DNA from: an uncultured Collinsella sp.
GTDB taxonomy: Bacteria; Actinomycetota; Coriobacteriia; Coriobacteriales; Coriobacteriaceae
Direction of reading: 5' to 3'
Length of the DNA: 15,639 bases
Assembly (NCBI GenBank): GCA_902474645.1
Contig: CABRWN010000032.1
Coordinates: 1-15,639 of the forward strand
Shown: positions 1-7,255 of the stretch, piece after piece
Position numbering within the stretch: the stretch's first letter is position 1
Layout of the letters: each line of letters starts with the position of its first letter
Notes under the pieces: generated by a model
The model's input: only the letters and a program-made list of their open reading frames with translations
What the model was told of the DNA's origin: nothing
Database searches by the model: none
Translations under genes and position numbers: made by a program

Positions 1-26
1 GGCCCGTGGGTTATACCCTAAGAGCA

Positions 27-49
27 AACCACCCTTTTTAAGGGTGGTT
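27..49. terminator. Hairpin, possible terminator of an upstream gene
   Basis: A perfect 10-bp inverted repeat, AACCACCCTT (27-36) and AAGGGTGGTT (40-49), encloses a TTT loop. There is no clear T-run on the plus strand; on the minus strand the stem ends in TTT and then GCTCTT. It could terminate transcription from either side. The genes it would serve on the left are outside the window. Confidence 0.5.
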
Positions 50-231
50 CTGATTACAATGCGGCGGAACGTTTTATTGCGCGTTGGGCGGACCGGTAAA
101 CCGTTCGGACGTTAAATCGAGCCGACTGCGCTTTTGCTTTGCCGGGGGTGTTCGTTAGCGGCTAGTATGGCCTTATTGTTACGACGTGCACCGTGTTGGG
201 AAGCGCGGTGCCACTTGTTGGGAGGAATGTC

Positions 232-789
232 ATGAAGAAGAAGCTGCTGCTTGCGCCCCTGATGGCTGTTCTGGTCGCGTGCGTGGTTGTGCTTTCCGGC
301 TGCGGAGGTCCTTCGGTTGAGGAGCTCATTACCGAGGATCTTACGACGCAGTTTGACGAGGTCAAGAACGGTGGCGACGACTTCCTCGCCGGCCTGGAAG
401 AGGCTTCGGGCGACGAGTTCGAGCAGCTGGGCATCGATCCCAAGGAGTACGCCAAGAGCTATCTCGAGGGCTTTGACTACAAGATCGGCGACGTGACGGT
501 CGACGAGGACAAGGGTACCGCGACTGCCGAGGTCACCATTACCTGCAAGTCCATGAATCAGATCGTCGAGGACTTTTCCACCCAGTATCAGGAGAAGGTC
601 GCCGCGCTTGATACGGTTCCTTCCGATGACGAGCTGTACAAGATGGCCGGTCAGGTTATGGTCGATGTGACCAAGGCCGCCAAGCCCAAGGACACCAAGG
701 TCACCTTTAAGTATTCCGCCAACGAGGATAACGAGTGGTCTGCCGACGATTCCGCAACCACCGAGATGATGAATGCAATGATGAACTAG
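232..789 (+). CDS. Putative secreted lipoprotein of unknown function
   Basis: This 185-aa protein is probably exported and lipid-anchored to the outer face of the membrane. The start at 232 is chosen because GGAGG lies 6 nt upstream (221-225) and a signal peptide follows at once. The signal has KKK at residues 2-4, a hydrophobic stretch at 5-21 and the lipobox LSGC, giving a lipidated Cys24. The mature part is acidic and lysine-rich, predicted mostly helical, with a repeated VT(V/F) strand pattern (for example KIGDVTVDEDKGTATAEVTI). It resembles the small lipoproteins annotated with DUF4878/DUF5105-type folds, but this is a guess from pattern and no function is assigned. The gene stands alone and is followed by hairpins at 809-836 and 851-947 that could end its transcript. 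An alternative upstream ATG at 193 has no ribosome binding site and would bury the signal peptide. Confidence 0.85.
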   Translation: MKKKLLLAPLMAVLVACVVVLSGCGGPSVEELITEDLTTQFDEVKNGGDDFLAGLEEASGDEFEQLGIDPKEYAKSYLEGFDYKIGDVTVDEDKGTATAEVTITCKSMNQIVEDFSTQYQEKVAALDTVPSDDELYKMAGQVMVDVTKAAKPKDTKVTFKYSANEDNEWSADDSATTEMMNAMMN

Positions 790-793
790 GGGA

Positions 794-836
794 GTTACGC
801 GGTAGTTTGTTACGCGGTTTTGCCAAACCGCGTAAC
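794..836 (+). repeat. Direct repeat plus perfect 12-bp hairpin after the lipoprotein gene
   Basis: GTTACGCGGT occurs at 794-803 and again at 809-818. The second copy is the left arm of a perfect 12-bp hairpin: GTTACGCGGTTT (809-820), loop TGCC, AAACCGCGTAAC (825-836). The right arm could pair instead with the first copy over about 10 bp, giving two mutually exclusive stems. No T-tract follows, so this is not a standard intrinsic terminator by itself. Confidence 0.7.
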
Positions 837-840
837 GGCT

Positions 841-957
841 CGACGCTGCAAGCCCGCCAGAGCGGCAATCTGACGTTCAATTTCAAGGGCGCGACCAGAA
901 GGTCAGCGCCCTTTCATTTCACGTCACCTTGCTCGCTCTGGCGGGCTTTCGCTGTCG
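841..957 (+). repeat. Compound long hairpin, copy 1 of a dispersed repeat
   Basis: An outer stem pairs AGCCCGCCAGAGCG (851-864) with CGCTCTGGCGGGCT (934-947). It continues as GCAA/TTGC (865-868/929-932, one bulged T), then TGACGT/ACGTCA (871-876/921-926). An inner stem pairs AAGGGCGCGACC (885-896) with 901-913 (one bulged A) around loop AGAA, and is followed by T-rich sequence. The 5' portion shares CGACGCTGCAA and GCGGCAATCTGACGTTCAAT with the copy at 15586-15626. The inner stem plus TTTCATTT could act as a terminator for the lipoprotein gene. Confidence 0.8.
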
Positions 958-1002
958 TTGCCAAAACAACGACGCTCCCTTGGCTGGCTTAAGGCGGCAG
1001 AT

Positions 1003-1042
1003 GGGGACGTTCCTTTTCTGTCGGCAGCCGGGGACACTCCTT
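1003..1042. repeat. Short direct repeat GGGGAC..TCCTT, two copies
   Basis: GGGGACGTTCCTT (1003-1015) and GGGGACACTCCTT (1030-1042) match at 11 of 13 positions with a 27-nt period. The unit resembles the palindrome AGGGACGGTCCCT at 12758-12770, so it may be part of a genome-wide short repeat family. No coding function is visible. Confidence 0.5.
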
Positions 1043-1067
1043 GCGCCAGCGTTGCATCGAGGGCTCG

Positions 1068-1113
1068 GGAAAATGCGACCCGGTTTTTGGCCGAATAGTG
1101 GGGCGCGCTTTCC
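1068..1113. repeat. Imperfect inverted repeat
   Basis: GGAAAATGCGACCC (1068-1081) pairs with GGGGCGCGCTTTCC (1100-1113) with two mismatches and one G-U wobble, around an 18-nt spacer. It lies just downstream of the HAD phosphatase gene (minus strand) and could form a transcript end there. It lacks a T-run. The remainder of 790-1154 shows nothing else that I can support. Confidence 0.4.
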
Positions 1114-1154
1114 GCGTGGCAGAGTCGCTACGGCCGCGTTAGGTGGCGACTTCG

Positions 1155-1823
1155 TTACTCGCCCAGGATCAGCGCCGTGAGCTCGTCTTGGGTGTCCACC
1201 ACGCAGTCGGCGCCCGCGGCTTCCAGCTCTGCGCGGCCGCGGAAGCCCCAGCTGACGCCCGCACTCTTAAGACCGGCGTTGTGGCCGGTTAAAACATCGA
1301 CATTGGAATCGCCCACATAGAGCGTGGTCGCCGGATTGGCGCTCAGCTCTTCCATCACATGCAGTGTGACGGGTGCTTCGGGCTTGGGCGGAAACGAATC
1401 AACACGGCCCTGCACCAGCGCAAAGCGCTCAGAACCAAAGTACTTCTCGATAAGCGGAGCCGCCGAGACGTGGTCCTTGTTGGTGAGCACGGCGAGCGTG
1501 ACGCCCGCGGCGCGCAGGCGGTCGAGCATCTCGATCGTGCCGGCGTACGGTGCGGTGTGGTCCTCCTTGTGCTCGCCGTAATAGGCCCTAAACTCGGCAA
1601 GCGTCTGCTCAAACATACACCCGTCGCCCGCATACTCGGCGGGCATAAAGCGCTCAACAAGCTTGAGCATGCCGTTTCCCACCTTATAGCGGTATTCGTC
1701 AACGGCAAACGTGGGCCAGCCGTGCATCTCACAGGTATGGTTACCGGCGGCTGCCAGGTCCTCGAGCGTGTTGAGGATGGTGCCGTCCAGATCAAAGATC
1801 ACATGGGTAAAAGCTGCTGCCAT
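1155..1823 (-). CDS. HAD-superfamily phosphatase, phosphoglycolate phosphatase-like
   Basis: This 222-aa HAD hydrolase is of the Gph/PGP type and predicted to be cytoplasmic. The start at 1823 is preceded by AGGAG about 5 nt upstream on the minus strand; a longer version from 1886 lacks such a site. Motif I is DLDGT at residues 11-15 (nucleophile Asp11, acid/base Asp13). An alpha-helical cap follows, with motif II in LTNKD, a motif III lysine in PPKPE and motif IV in YVGDSNVD. These are the full catalytic set. Substrate cannot be read from sequence: 2-phosphoglycolate, pyrophosphate or another small phosphate ester are all possible for this family. It lies 105 bp downstream of hypE on the same strand and may be the last gene of that operon, although a weak promoter-like TTGCTA/TATTAA pair overlaps the hypE end. 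A direct role in hydrogenase maturation is not established. Confidence 0.9.
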   Translation of the reverse strand: MAAAFTHVIFDLDGTILNTLEDLAAAGNHTCEMHGWPTFAVDEYRYKVGNGMLKLVERFMPAEYAGDGCMFEQTLAEFRAYYGEHKEDHTAPYAGTIEMLDRLRAAGVTLAVLTNKDHVSAAPLIEKYFGSERFALVQGRVDSFPPKPEAPVTLHVMEELSANPATTLYVGDSNVDVLTGHNAGLKSAGVSWGFRGRAELEAAGADCVVDTQDELTALILGE

Positions 1824-1928
1824 GGGTGCTCCTGCCGCTTGAGTTGTAAAACGCACCCCATGATACTGGGCATGCGTGCCGGGCATGTTTGGAATCTGAA
1901 TATCTTTAATAGCCCTGAGCCTTTGTCG

Positions 1929-2963
1929 TTAGCAAATCCTCGGCAGCTGCTCTCCTACGAGCATGTCGAGGATACGGGTCGAGCCCCAGCCGGTGCGTAC
2001 GCGCACGGCGGGACGGGTGCCCTCGGCAAGCGGCAGCACACGGCCGATGATGGCGGCGTTCTCGCCGTAGCGGGCAGCACGCATGGCGGCCAGCGCGGCA
2101 TCGGCTTGCTCGGCCGGCACAACGGCAACCATCTTGCCCTCGTTTGCCACCTGCAGCACATCGTAGCCGAGCATCTCACATGCCGCCTGCACGTCGGGGC
2201 GCACGGGCACGGCATCCTCGTCGATTTCCATGGCGACGCCGCTGGCCTGGGCAAACTCGTTGAGCGTGGATGCCAGTCCGCCGCGCGTGGGGTCGCGGAA
2301 GCAGCGGGTGTCGGGGGCGGCGGCGAGCACGTCGGCAATCAGATGATTGAGCGGCGCAGCGTCGCTTTCGATGTTGCTCGAAAACGCCAAGCCCTCGCGC
2401 TGGCTCATGATGGCGATGCCGTGGTCGCCTAGCGTACCCGATACCAGGATGGCGTCGCCGGGCCGACAGTTTGCACCGCTGAGCGCCACGCCCGCGGGCA
2501 CTTCGCCCACGCCGGCGGTATTGATGTAGACGCCGTCGGCACCGCCACGCTCGACCACCTTGGTGTCGCCGGTGATTATGGACACGCCCGCCTCGCGCGC
2601 CGTTTCGGCCATGGTCTGCACAATCTGGCGCAGCTTGTCCATGGGGTAGCCCTCTTCGAGGATAAAGCCGCATGAGAGGTAGCGCACATTAGCGCCCGAG
2701 GTCGCGACGTCGTTGACGGTTCCGCATACGGCGAGTCGGCCGATATTGCCGCCGGGGAAGAACTGCGGCGTTACCACAAAGCTGTCGGTCGACATGGCGA
2801 TTCGCCCGCTTGCGGGCAGTGCGGCGACACCGGCATCGTTGCCTGCAAGCAGCTCAGGCGACCCAAAGGCATTCAGAAAGACCTCATCGATAATGCGCTT
2901 CATCATCTGGCCGCCAGAGCCGTGGCCCAGCAGGACGGTGCTATCGGTAACGCTATGGGACAT
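1929..2963 (-). CDS. hypE: [NiFe]-hydrogenase maturation factor HypE, carbamoyl dehydratase
   Basis: HypE takes the carbamoyl group delivered by HypF onto its C-terminal cysteine. It dehydrates it with ATP to a thiocyanate and passes cyanide to the HypC-HypD complex. The 344-aa protein has the AIRS/PurM-like fold signatures: LLGHGSGGQMM near the N-terminus, GNDAGVAAL, GTVNDVATSGA, and DPTRGGLASTLNE in the second half. It ends in the diagnostic PRIC, so the essential terminal Cys is intact. The start at 2963 is chosen by GGAG 8 nt upstream and because family members begin shortly before the LGHGSGG motif; an ATG at 3026 would add 21 unrelated residues. It follows hypD after an 81-bp gap, the only sizeable gap in hypCDE, which contains a perfect TATAAT on the minus strand. 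Confidence 0.97.
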   Translation of the reverse strand: MSHSVTDSTVLLGHGSGGQMMKRIIDEVFLNAFGSPELLAGNDAGVAALPASGRIAMSTDSFVVTPQFFPGGNIGRLAVCGTVNDVATSGANVRYLSCGFILEEGYPMDKLRQIVQTMAETAREAGVSIITGDTKVVERGGADGVYINTAGVGEVPAGVALSGANCRPGDAILVSGTLGDHGIAIMSQREGLAFSSNIESDAAPLNHLIADVLAAAPDTRCFRDPTRGGLASTLNEFAQASGVAMEIDEDAVPVRPDVQAACEMLGYDVLQVANEGKMVAVVPAEQADAALAAMRAARYGENAAIIGRVLPLAEGTRPAVRVRTGWGSTRILDMLVGEQLPRIC

Positions 2964-2988
2964 ATCGAAAACTCCAATCGTGGGTGGA

Positions 2989-2994
2989 ATTATA
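2989..2994 (-). promoter_or_regulatory. Possible -10 element upstream of hypE
   Basis: Read on the minus strand, 2994-2989 is a perfect TATAAT, 25 bp before the hypE start and inside the hypD-hypE gap. I find no convincing -35 hexamer at 16-18 bp, so an internal hypE promoter is only a possibility. Confidence 0.3.
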
Positions 2995-3044
2995 TGGGTG
3001 AGGCGCAGCGTCGACCGGTCCGCCATTCGTTGAGACGGCGGAAC

Positions 3045-4160
3045 CTAATAGTCGCGGTAGCGGTGGTACGCCGCGCAGCTGCCCTCGGAGCTCACCATGC
3101 ACGGGCCGACGGGGTGCTCGGGCGTGCAGGTGCGGCCAAAGAGCGGGCAGCTGCTCGGCGTAATGGCCCCGCGCAGCACGTCGCCGCAGCGGCACCCACG
3201 CGGCTCGACCGTCGCCTCAACGGGCACGTCAAAGCGGGCGCCGGCATCAAAGCGCGAGAACTCAGGGCGGATGGAAAGACCCGAGCCGGCAATCGGCCCC
3301 AGCCCGCGCCACGTGGTGTCGCACGGTTCAAATACCTGCTCGACCAGCTGGCGCGCTACGGGATTGCCGTCTGCATTGACGCCACGGCGGTAGGCGTTGT
3401 CGATCGCCGGCCTGCTCTCGACAATCATCTGGACCAGCATGCAGATGCCCTGCAGGATATCGACCGGCTCAAATCCGGTAACCACGCCCGGGGTCTCGAA
3501 CTCATCGACCAAAAACCCAAAGGGTGCCAGGCCTGTGATGGTAGCGACGTGACCAGGCAGGATAAAGCCGTCGATGGTCGTCTCGGGGTCGTTGGAGATC
3601 GCACGCAGAGCCGGCGGCGTGGTCTTGTGAGCACAGTAGACCGAGAAGTTCTGGAGCCCGCGCGCGTCAGCCTCCAGGATAGCGGCGGCAATGGTGGGCG
3701 TTGTGGTCTCAAAGCCGACACCCATAAAGATGACCGGGCGTTCGGGATTTTGCTCGGCAATGTCGAGTGCGTCGAGCGGAGAGTAGACGATGCGGATGTC
3801 GCACCCCGCCGCCTTTTGCGCGGCGAGCGAGGTAGACGACCCGGGCACGCGCATCATGTCGCCAAAGGTGGTGATGATGGCGCCGTCCATGTTGGAAAGC
3901 GCGATTGCGTGATCGATATCGCGGTTGGCGGTAACGCAGACGGGGCAACCCGGACCGCTCAGAAGTTTGAGCCCGGCAGGCATAATGGAGCGAAAGCCAT
4001 AGCGCCCGATGCTCACGGTATGCGTGCCGCAGACTTCCATAAGGTTGATGGCGCGGTCGCCGACAAGCTCATGAATGCGCTCGATGAGCTCGCGAGCCAG
4101 CTTGGGGTCGCGAAATGCCGAAAAGTCGATACCGGAGCGAACCGGCTGCTCGGGCGCCAC
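3045..4160 (-). CDS. hypD: [NiFe]-hydrogenase maturation factor HypD, Fe-S scaffold
   Basis: HypD is the iron-sulfur scaffold on which, with HypC, the Fe(CN)2CO group is assembled. The 371-aa protein shows MEVCGTHT with Cys44, SGPGCPVC with Cys72 and Cys75, and GFETTTPT. Near the C-terminus, Cys323, Cys338, Cys345 and Cys362 have the spacing C-x14-C-x6-C-x16-C known for the HypD [4Fe-4S] cluster. All key cysteines are present. Translation starts at a GTG (4160-4158) that shares one base with the hypC stop codon (TAGTG) and has GGAGG 7 nt upstream, which indicates translational coupling to hypC. That fits the 1:1 HypC-HypD complex. Confidence 0.98.
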   Translation of the reverse strand: MAPEQPVRSGIDFSAFRDPKLARELIERIHELVGDRAINLMEVCGTHTVSIGRYGFRSIMPAGLKLLSGPGCPVCVTANRDIDHAIALSNMDGAIITTFGDMMRVPGSSTSLAAQKAAGCDIRIVYSPLDALDIAEQNPERPVIFMGVGFETTTPTIAAAILEADARGLQNFSVYCAHKTTPPALRAISNDPETTIDGFILPGHVATITGLAPFGFLVDEFETPGVVTGFEPVDILQGICMLVQMIVESRPAIDNAYRRGVNADGNPVARQLVEQVFEPCDTTWRGLGPIAGSGLSIRPEFSRFDAGARFDVPVEATVEPRGCRCGDVLRGAITPSSCPLFGRTCTPEHPVGPCMVSSEGSCAAYHRYRDY

Positions 4161-4420
4161 TAGTAAGCCTCCGCCGGGTTGGTGGCCAACTGGTCTTCTT
4201 CGCCCAGTTCGGTCATGGCGTTAACCAGCTCGAGCGTCTCTTGTGCTTCCTGCTTATCGACAATCTGGATGCCAAAGCCGGCGTGTACGAGAACATAGTC
4301 GCCTACCTGCGCCGTCGGCACGAGTCTCAGCGAAACAGGGCGCTCGATGCCCATCATGTCGACGGTGGCCTTGAGGTCGTCGTCGCGTTTGACTACTTTA
4401 CCGGGAACGGCAAGGCACAT
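4160..4420 (-). CDS. hypC: [NiFe]-hydrogenase maturation chaperone HypC
   Basis: HypC is the small chaperone that carries the Fe(CN)2CO moiety with HypD to the hydrogenase large subunit. The 86-aa protein starts with MCLAVPGKVV, the family signature. Cys2 (after removal of Met) is the essential N-terminal ligand. An OB-like beta fold is suggested by the alternating hydrophobic strands up to DYVLVHAGFGIQIV, with a terminal helix after it. The start at 4420 has GGGG 6 nt upstream. It overlaps hypD by one base. The 131-bp gap from hypF contains only short hairpins (for example CCATC/GATGG at 4467-4480, and AGGCTG/CAGCCT at 4536-4553 over the hypF stop). Confidence 0.97.
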   Translation of the reverse strand: MCLAVPGKVVKRDDDLKATVDMMGIERPVSLRLVPTAQVGDYVLVHAGFGIQIVDKQEAQETLELVNAMTELGEEDQLATNPAEAY

Positions 4421-4551
4421 AATGTTCCCCTTTTATACGTTTTGCGCTGGATAGGCGCTTAATTACCCATCAGATGATGGTAGCGCTCGCGGGAGTCACG
4501 AGCAAACGCGTTACACCTGTGAGATGGCGGCGCGCAGGCTGGCAAAACAGC

Positions 4552-7236
4552 CTATCGCAACGCCGTCTGCGCGAGGCGAGCGCGAGCGATGGCGGCCTGA
4601 CCGTAGGCGATGCAGCCGTCGTTGACGGGTACAGCGTGGGGGACCAAAACGGCAAGACCGACGTCTTTGAGTTCGTGGGTAAGGAGCTGAAGCAAAAGTC
4701 GGTTCATGAACACGCCGCCCGAGAGCGCGACGGTATCGATGCCCTCGCGCGCGCAGATTTCGCGTGCGATTCGTGCCGAAGAGCGCGCGATGGCGATATG
4801 GAACCCGAGCGCGAGCCGGTCGGCGGATTCTCCGGTCTCGATTCTGCTCAAAAGTGCCTCAAAAAGTGGCTTGGGGTCCAGAACGAAAGGGCTGTCCGAG
4901 GCAGCCTGGACAGTTAGTTCAGATACGTATTTTTTAGAGCGGCTCTGGGTGGCAAAAGTCGTCTGTGAGGACTCAAAATGGGTCGATTTGGGGCCTGTGC
5001 CGGGTGCGCTTGTCGCAAATAGGGTGTCCGGAGAGCCTTTTTTGGCAAAATCTGAGGCAAAAATGCCAGATAGGGGGTTAGTAGTTAATACGTATCTGAA
5101 CAAACTGTCCAGCGACGTTGAGACGGATGCCGATACGCCCGCCTGATTGCCAGCGAAACGGCTGATTTCGCCGTCAAGCGCGCGCCAGGCGGCGGATTCG
5201 AGTTCTATGGCGGGTTCGCCCTCGTAGGTTGCCTTGTCGCAGATGCCCAGAATCGCTGCCGCGGCATCAAAGAGACGCCCCATGCTGCTGGTACGCGGGC
5301 TGTTGATACCGCGCTCGATCATGGTGGCTGTCACGCTGCACGTTTGCTCGTCGAGGCTGTCCAAAAGCCGAGCGGTGCCTGGGTGCTCGAGTAGGCAAAG
5401 TTCGCTGAGCAGGGCAAAGGCGTTGCGTCGAGCGTCGCGTACGGACGCTACGCCACCGGGTAGGGCCCAAGTGCGCAGATGCGCTGCGCGCTCAAAGTCA
5501 GCAAGGTCGGCGACAAGAAACTCGCCGCCCCAAATGGTCCCATCGGTGCCGGCGCCGGTGCCGTCAAAGGCGATGCCAAGGACACGCGCGTCGGTTGTAA
5601 GCTGGGCCGCGGCGATAGCCTCGACCATTACGCTTGCGATATGCGCATGATGGTGCTGCACCTCGACGAGCGACTGATTGCATTTTCGTGCCTGCTCGCG
5701 CGCCCACTGGCTCGATAGATAGCTGGGGTGTAAATCGCAGACCAAGGCGGCGGGCGCCAAGTCAAAGAGATCTTCCAAGCGCGTGCGCGCGGCGTTCCAG
5801 GCATCGAAGGTCTTGCCGTTTTCAACATCGCCGATATGCTGCGATACAAAACAGGTAGCCTCGCCGTTCGTCCCTTCACGTGTAAGCGCAATCGTAGCCT
5901 TTTGTTGTGGCCCGCAGGCGAGCACGCAGGACGGAGCGCCGTCGAGCGCCGGCAACGGCAGCGGCTGGGGTGCATATCCGCGAGCGCGGCGAATGGGCAT
6001 AATGGCGCCGTCGACCACGCGCACCACGGAGTCGTCGTAGCGCGAGAGGATCGCGCGGTCGTTGCCGAGCAACGCGTCGGCGATGCCGGCGGCAACGAGG
6101 TGTTCCCAGGCAAGATCGTCGTCGGTCTCGATGGGCTCTTCGCTCAGGTTTCCGCTGGTCATGACAAGTGCGCGCATGCCGCGCGACGCGGTTGCGGCGA
6201 GCAGCAAATGCTGAAGCGGGGTGTAGGGGAGCATAACGCCAAGCTCGGGCAAGTCGTGCGCGACAGATGACGCGAGCTCGATGGCGTCGGGCGAGCCATG
6301 GGAGTCGTTGCCGGCTGCACGGCGGTGCAACAGCACAATGGGACGAACACTGCCAGCCAGCAGGTCGCGCTCAACACTATCGATATGACACAGACACTCG
6401 GCGTCGGCAAGACCGCGCACCATGACGGCAAGCGGCTTGTTGCTGCGACGCTTGCGACGGCGCAGTTCGCGCACCGCTTGTTCGTTGGCGGCGTCGCATG
6501 CCAAGTGGAATCCGCCCAGGCCCTTGATGGCGACGATGCCACCGTCGGCCAGCAGCTCAACGCAGCGCTCGATGATAGCGTCGCTGGCCTCGCGTGTGGT
6601 ACCGACGGCCGGTGTCGCGGACGAATTCCCGCACGCATCGCCGTTCACAGCCTCGCGCCACGTAATATGCGGCCCGCACTCAAAGCAGGCATCGGGCTGC
6701 GCATGAAAGCGCCGGTCGAGCGGGTTAGCATACTCTGCGGCGCAGGTGGGGCACATAGGAAAGTGATCCATCGACGTGGCCGCTCGGTCATAGGGCAGCG
6801 AGCGGATGATGGTAAAGCGCGGCCCGCAGTTGGTGCAGTTGATAAAAGGATAGTGAAAGCGCCGGTCGGCGGGGTCAAACAGCTCGCTCAGGCAGTCGTC
6901 GCAGGTGGCGATGTCGGGCGAGATGAGCGTCGTGTGGGCGGTCTGATTCTGCGACGCCACAATGCGAAAGCCCTGCTCATCGGCAGCGCTCCAGTCGCCA
7001 GGCTCCAAATCCGCAACATCGACTCGCTCAACGCGAGCCGCCGCAGGCGCATGCTCAGAAAGCGCGGCAACAAAAGCATCGAGCGCATCGACCGGAGCGT
7101 GCGCCTCGATATGCACGCCGTCGCCCGCATTGAGCACCCATCCGCAAATGCCATGCGCCATGGCCTCGCGATACACAAACGGCCGCACGCCAACGCCCTG
7201 CACAATGCCCGTCACATGAATATGCACATGCCGCAT
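4552..7236 (-). CDS. hypF: Carbamoyltransferase HypF with an in-frame palindromic insert
   Basis: HypF makes the cyanide precursor: it hydrolyses carbamoyl phosphate, forms carbamoyl-AMP and transfers the carbamoyl to HypE. The start at 7236 has AGGGAGGG just upstream; ATG 7251 and TTG 7254 are alternatives. From 7236 it is 894 aa, against about 750 for typical HypF. Domains in order: acylphosphatase-like (~1-90, GIVQGVGVRPF); two zinc-finger modules, Cys112/115/134/137 and 162/165/184/187, with canonical x2-x18-x2-x24-x2-x18-x2 spacing; YrdC-like (from ~228, KGLGGFHLACDA); Kae1-like, with HHHAHIASV near 527, FDGTGAGTDGTIWGGE and LSGGVFMNR. Residues 709-777 are encoded by a 207-bp low-GC inverted-repeat segment (own entry) within a loop of the Kae1-like domain, between WRALDGEI and LDPKPL. 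No catalytic motif is disrupted, so the protein is probably still active (inference). Confidence 0.97.
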   Translation of the reverse strand: MRHVHIHVTGIVQGVGVRPFVYREAMAHGICGWVLNAGDGVHIEAHAPVDALDAFVAALSEHAPAAARVERVDVADLEPGDWSAADEQGFRIVASQNQTAHTTLISPDIATCDDCLSELFDPADRRFHYPFINCTNCGPRFTIIRSLPYDRAATSMDHFPMCPTCAAEYANPLDRRFHAQPDACFECGPHITWREAVNGDACGNSSATPAVGTTREASDAIIERCVELLADGGIVAIKGLGGFHLACDAANEQAVRELRRRKRRSNKPLAVMVRGLADAECLCHIDSVERDLLAGSVRPIVLLHRRAAGNDSHGSPDAIELASSVAHDLPELGVMLPYTPLQHLLLAATASRGMRALVMTSGNLSEEPIETDDDLAWEHLVAAGIADALLGNDRAILSRYDDSVVRVVDGAIMPIRRARGYAPQPLPLPALDGAPSCVLACGPQQKATIALTREGTNGEATCFVSQHIGDVENGKTFDAWNAARTRLEDLFDLAPAALVCDLHPSYLSSQWAREQARKCNQSLVEVQHHHAHIASVMVEAIAAAQLTTDARVLGIAFDGTGAGTDGTIWGGEFLVADLADFERAAHLRTWALPGGVASVRDARRNAFALLSELCLLEHPGTARLLDSLDEQTCSVTATMIERGINSPRTSSMGRLFDAAAAILGICDKATYEGEPAIELESAAWRALDGEISRFAGNQAGVSASVSTSLDSLFRYVLTTNPLSGIFASDFAKKGSPDTLFATSAPGTGPKSTHFESSQTTFATQSRSKKYVSELTVQAASDSPFVLDPKPLFEALLSRIETGESADRLALGFHIAIARSSARIAREICAREGIDTVALSGGVFMNRLLLQLLTHELKDVGLAVLVPHAVPVNDGCIAYGQAAIARARLAQTALR
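4906..5112 (-). mobile_element. Palindromic element inserted in frame in hypF
   Basis: The ends are 26-bp inverted repeats (4906-4931 and 5087-5112) that differ at one position, each containing ATACGTAT; the innermost core is GTTCAGATACGTATT. The segment is exactly 69 codons in the hypF frame and has no stop in that frame. Its GC content is about 48% by hand count, against about 67% in adjacent hypF sequence. It encodes a Ser/Thr/Phe-rich stretch (L709-Q777) not expected in HypF. No transposase is encoded and no convincing target-site duplication is visible, so it resembles a non-autonomous palindromic element comparable in kind to Rickettsia palindromic elements. Confidence 0.75.
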
Positions 7237-7255
7237 GCGACCCTCCCTCATCAAA

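Noticed and set aside
929..1180. Small plus-strand frames at 735-992 and 929-1180
   Set aside because: They run through the hairpin repeats, have no ribosome binding site and no recognisable protein pattern.
2922..4163. 413-aa open frame on the plus strand opposite hypD and the hypE start
   Set aside because: It is antisense to hypD with intact HypD motifs on the other strand; it shows no domain and is an artefact of GC-rich codon bias.
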